Shown: positions 61,047 through 64,000 of the stretch, piece after piece
Numbering within the stretch: position 1 is the stretch's first letter
Layout: each line of letters opens with the position of its first letter
Origin: Lysobacterales bacterium
GTDB lineage: Bacteria > Pseudomonadota > Gammaproteobacteria > Xanthomonadales > Rhodanobacteraceae
Reading direction: 5' to 3'
Assembly: GCA_016707485.1 (NCBI GenBank)
Contig: JADJHN010000003.1
Span: 372,001-436,000 of the forward strand
DNA length: 64,000 nucleotides
Translations under genes and position numbers: made by a program
Notes under the pieces: model-generated
The model's database searches: none
What the model saw: the letters and a program-made list of their open reading frames with translations, nothing else
Told to the model about the DNA's origin: nothing

Positions 61047-63152
61047 TCAGGGCGTGACGCCCTCGCCTTCCTCGACGGCCTTCATCGACAGGCGGATACG
61101 GCCCTGCTTGTCGACTTCGAGCACCTTGACCTTGACGGTGTCGCCTTCCTTGAGCTTGTCGGAAACCTTCTCGACGCGCTCGTTGGAGATCTGCGAGACA
61201 TGCACGAGACCGTCCTTGCCGGGCAGGATGGTTACGAAGGCACCGAAATCCATGAGCTTGGCAACCTTGCCTTCGTAGATGCGACCCGGCTCGACGTCGG
61301 AGACGATCATCTCGATGCGCTTCTTGGCTTCTTCCGCGGCAGCGCGGTTGACCGAGGCAATGACGATGGTGCCGTCATCGGTGATGTCGATCGTGGTACC
61401 GGTCTCCTCGGTGATCGAACGGATCACGGAACCGCCCTTGCCGATGACTTCGCGAATCTTGTCCGGATGGATGCGCATGGTCAGCAGGCGCGGTGCGAAC
61501 TCGCTCATCTCGGTGCGCGCGGCGCCGAGTGCCTTGTTCATCTCTCCGAGGATGTGCAGGCGACCTTGCTTGGCCTGGGCCAGGGCAACCTTCATGATCT
61601 CTTCGGTGATGCCGTCGATCTTGATGTCCATCTGCAATGCGCTGATGCCATCGGCGCTGCCAGCGACCTTGAAATCCATGTCGCCCAGATGATCTTCGTC
61701 ACCCAGGATGTCCGAAAGCACGACGAAATCGTTGCCTTCCTTTACCAGACCCATGGCGATGCCGGCCACCGGTGCCTTCAACGGCACGCCGGCATCCATC
61801 ATTGCCAGCGACGACCCGCAGACCGAGGCCATCGATGACGAACCATTCGACTCGGTGATTTCCGAGACGACGCGGATCACGTACGGGAATTCCTCGATCG
61901 ACGGCTTGACCGCGAGCACGCCGCGCTTGGCCAGGCGACCGTGACCGATCTCGCGGCGCTTCGGGCCCATCATGCGGCCAGCTTCGCCGACCGAGTATGG
62001 AGGGAAGTTGTAATGGAACAGGAACGGATCCTTCGATTCGCCTTCGACGGCATCGATGATCTGCGCATCGCGGCCGGTACCGAGGGTGACCGTGACCAGC
62101 GCCTGGGTTTCACCACGGGTGAACAATGCGGAGCCATGCGTGCGCGGCAGGACGCCGGTGCGGATGGTGATGCCGCGGACATCATCGAGATTGCGGCCAT
62201 CGATGCGCTTCCTGGTGGCCAGCACCGAGGCACGCAGGGTGGTGTATTCGAGTTCCGAGAATTCCTTGGACAAGTCGGCGCTGGCCCAGCCATTGGCTTC
62301 TGCATCGGCCTTGAGCCCGGCGACAACATCCTTCTTCAGGGCGTTGATTGCGTCACGACGCTCGATCTTGTCGACCACGGCATAGGCCGTTGCCAGGCGA
62401 TCGCCGACGGCGCTCCTGATCGCATCGACAATGGCCGGATTGCGTTCCGGAGCCGTCCACGAGAACGATTTCCGACCGACTTCGGCCACGAATTCGTTGA
62501 TCGCCTGGATTGCCTGCTTGGCCGCGTTGTGGCCAAAGACGACGGCACCGAGCATGACATCTTCGCTGAGCAGCTTGGCTTCGGATTCGACCATCAATAC
62601 CGCATTGGCGGTACCGGCGACGACCAGTTCAAGCTCCGAAGTTTTCAGTTCGGTCGCGGTCGGCATCAGGATGTATTTGCCATTCGCGTAACCAACCTTG
62701 GCGGCACCGATCGGGCCGTTGAACGGCAGACCGGACAGGGCCAGGGCGGCGGAGGCACCGAGCAGGGCCGGAATGTCGCCGTCGATATCCGGATTCATCG
62801 ACATGACGGTGGCGATGATCTGCACTTCGTTGCGGAAGAACTCGGGAAACAGCGGACGGATCGGGCGATCGATCAGGCGCGAGGTCAGGGTTTCCTTCTC
62901 GGTCTGGCGTCCTTCACGCTTGAAGAAGCCACCGGGAATGCGACCACCGGCATAGAACTTCTCCTGGTAGTCGACGGTGAGCGGGAAAAAATCCTGGCCT
63001 TCACGAGCCGACTTGGCACCGACTGCGGTGACCAGCACGACGGTGTCGCCAATGCGGACGATGACGGCACCGCTGGCCTGGCGAGCGATTTCGCCCGTCT
63101 CCAGCGTGACCTGATGATTGCCGTACTGGAATGTCTTGGTTACTTTCGCCAC
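61047..63152 (-). CDS. pnp: Polyribonucleotide nucleotidyltransferase
   Basis: Phosphorolytic 3'-5' exoribonuclease and degradosome component, 701 residues. Two RNase PH domains are visible: VVLVTAVGAKSAREGQDFFP in the first and VTVTLGTGRDAQ with EITESNGSSSMASVCGSSLA in the second. The KH domain contains IREVIGKGGSVIRSITEETG, and the S1 domain contains YEGKVAKLMDFGAFVTILPG. Located 165 bases after rpsO and followed by a terminator, the classical truB-rpsO-pnp order. Confidence 0.97.
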   Translation of the reverse strand: MAKVTKTFQYGNHQVTLETGEIARQASGAVIVRIGDTVVLVTAVGAKSAREGQDFFPLTVDYQEKFYAGGRIPGGFFKREGRQTEKETLTSRLIDRPIRPLFPEFFRNEVQIIATVMSMNPDIDGDIPALLGASAALALSGLPFNGPIGAAKVGYANGKYILMPTATELKTSELELVVAGTANAVLMVESEAKLLSEDVMLGAVVFGHNAAKQAIQAINEFVAEVGRKSFSWTAPERNPAIVDAIRSAVGDRLATAYAVVDKIERRDAINALKKDVVAGLKADAEANGWASADLSKEFSELEYTTLRASVLATRKRIDGRNLDDVRGITIRTGVLPRTHGSALFTRGETQALVTVTLGTGRDAQIIDAVEGESKDPFLFHYNFPPYSVGEAGRMMGPKRREIGHGRLAKRGVLAVKPSIEEFPYVIRVVSEITESNGSSSMASVCGSSLAMMDAGVPLKAPVAGIAMGLVKEGNDFVVLSDILGDEDHLGDMDFKVAGSADGISALQMDIKIDGITEEIMKVALAQAKQGRLHILGEMNKALGAARTEMSEFAPRLLTMRIHPDKIREVIGKGGSVIRSITEETGTTIDITDDGTIVIASVNRAAAEEAKKRIEMIVSDVEPGRIYEGKVAKLMDFGAFVTILPGKDGLVHVSQISNERVEKVSDKLKEGDTVKVKVLEVDKQGRIRLSMKAVEEGEGVTP

Positions 63153-63182
63153 GTTATTGTCCTGGGTCCTTTGTCACAAGCG

Positions 63183-63288
63183 TGCCCGACTCGGGCAACC
63201 CTGCTTCATTTGAAGAGTGCGACCAGGGAGGGCCGCTCTGATATCGCGTGCTGCGCCTGACATGGCATTCGCACGTGGCGAAGGCATG
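63183..63288 (-). promoter_or_regulatory. Possible structured pnp leader
   Basis: In the rpsO-pnp gap a short palindrome (TGCCCGA-C-TCGGGCA in plus orientation, 63183-63197) and an imperfect hairpin (63261-63288, core TTCGC/GCGAA) could fold in the leader mRNA. In E. coli a pnp leader hairpin is cut by RNase III for autoregulation. Whether these structures do so is unknown. Confidence 0.3.
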
Positions 63289-63317
63289 CGGCACTCACTC
63301 ACGGATGAACGCTTGAG

Positions 63318-63587
63318 TTACCTGCGCAGACCGAGGCGTTCGATAAGGGTCTTGTAACGATCGTTGTCCTTGCTCTTCAGATAGTTGAGCAGGCGACGGC
63401 GCTGGTTGACCATCTTCAGCAGGCCGCGACGCGAATGATGATCCTTGTCGTGATCGGCGAAATGCTTGGACAGATGCTCGATGCGGGCCGAGAGCAATGC
63501 CACCTGGACTTCCGGCGAACCGGTGTCGTTGGCAACACGGCCATAATCGGCGATGATCTTGCTGGTTGTTTCTACGTTGAGCGACAT
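63318..63587 (-). CDS. rpsO: 30S ribosomal protein S15
   Basis: Primary 16S rRNA-binding protein of the small subunit platform, exactly 89 residues from the ATG at 63587. Signatures are DTGSPEVQVALLSARIEHLS, HDKDHHSRRGLLKMVNQRRR and YLKSKDNDRY. A longer frame upstream is not used: family length and AAGGG upstream fix the start. Lies between truB and pnp. Confidence 0.97.
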   Translation of the reverse strand: MSLNVETTSKIIADYGRVANDTGSPEVQVALLSARIEHLSKHFADHDKDHHSRRGLLKMVNQRRRLLNYLKSKDNDRYKTLIERLGLRR

Positions 63588-63753
63588 GATGAAAACCCTT
63601 ATGGAACGAGGGCGAGGCTTGGGAACAATCACCAGCCGGTGACGGTTACCAAACCCCGCGTTGAAGTTTTTGGCCGGGAAAGCTGCCCATTTTAGCTGGC
63701 AAAGGCGCATCGCAACAAGTTCTGCCGACAAAGTTCGCCCAAAAGCCGGCGCA

Positions 63754-64000
63754 TCAGTCCAGATTGAAGCCGCGCAACACCCGCAAAAGCCCGTCTGATC
63801 CCGTTTCCGCCACCGCCAGCAGGGAACCCGTGCTGGATCTGGCCAGGCAGATTCCAGGCGAAGCGGAAACCTGAACGGCCTGACCCTGACGAAGCCTGGT
63901 GCTGTCGGTCTCGTCGAGGATCGTTTCCGGATAGCCGATCAGCCCTGCCTCGATGGGCAACAGCAGGCTGTCGAGCGCCTCGCCACCCGCGGCCGCTGCC
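63754..64000 (-). CDS. truB: tRNA pseudouridine synthase B, C-terminal end
   Basis: The last 81 codons of a gene that begins beyond the right edge. The visible part, with LLPIEAGLIGYPETILDETD and LRQGQAVQVS, matches the C-terminal PUA-like region of TruB, which makes pseudouridine 55 in tRNA. The catalytic domain is outside the window, so the call depends on this tail and on the truB-rpsO-pnp order. Confidence 0.83.
   Translation of the reverse strand, partial: AAAAGGEALDSLLLPIEAGLIGYPETILDETDSTRLRQGQAVQVSASPGICLARSSTGSLLAVAETGSDGLLRVLRGFNLD

Overview
The window is GC-rich, gene-dense chromosomal DNA from a gammaproteobacterium, most probably of the order Lysobacterales (Xanthomonadales), family Rhodanobacteraceae (Dokdonella-like). 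I infer this from gene content and order (folC-dedD-cvpA-purF, truB-rpsO-pnp, YajQ, a TonB receptor locus) and from the style of the secreted proteins. No rRNA, tRNA, CRISPR array or prophage was seen. Both ends cut genes: phoR at the left and truB at the right.

Layout. 1-6.4 kb: phosphate and polyphosphate genes (phoR end, ppk, ppx), a periplasmic cyclophilin and lpxH. 6.5-9.3 kb: a visibly AT-richer patch with three exported proteins of unknown function. 9.8-15.4 kb: a rightward, translationally coupled glycosyltransferase operon (GT2, DUF2304, GT4) meeting, with an 83-base overlap, a leftward coupled operon (DUF455 ferritin-like protein plus two membrane proteins). 15.4-21 kb: leftward folC-dedD-cvpA-purF ending in a clear terminator, plus a rhomboid protease and an alkyltransferase-like protein. 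21-25 kb: a small conserved hypothetical, pit with its PhoU-like partner, trmJ and suhB. 25-40 kb: an OmpA protein and central metabolism: prpD, fadH, a large BNR/Asp-box secreted protein, gst, prpC, prpB, nhaA, mdh, a thioredoxin-fold lipoprotein and an aminotransferase. 40-47 kb: a GlsB-type membrane protein, pbpC, yajQ and a symporter-like hybrid sensor kinase. 47-52 kb: a TonB receptor coupled to a probable PHA/3-hydroxybutyrate depolymerase lipoprotein, divergent from a GntP-type permease. 52-61 kb: an internally deleted ISL3 transposase remnant and two large subtilisin-like proteases facing each other. 61-64 kb: pnp, rpsO and the end of truB.

How the genes fit together. phoR, ppk, ppx, the PhoU-like protein and Pit cover phosphate sensing, import and storage. 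prpB, prpC and prpD supply most of the 2-methylcitrate route for propionyl-CoA, and fadH serves unsaturated fatty acid oxidation. The TonB receptor, depolymerase lipoprotein and permease look like a dedicated uptake path for hydroxyalkanoate oligomers.

The least explained signals are a short C-terminal motif (IF-x-x-GF-E/Q) shared by three otherwise unrelated secreted proteins, and a protease gene that seems to join a CTERM-like anchored protein to a second protein with its own signal peptide. Two G/C homopolymer tracts look like sequencing or assembly damage, one of them inside a REP-like inverted repeat.
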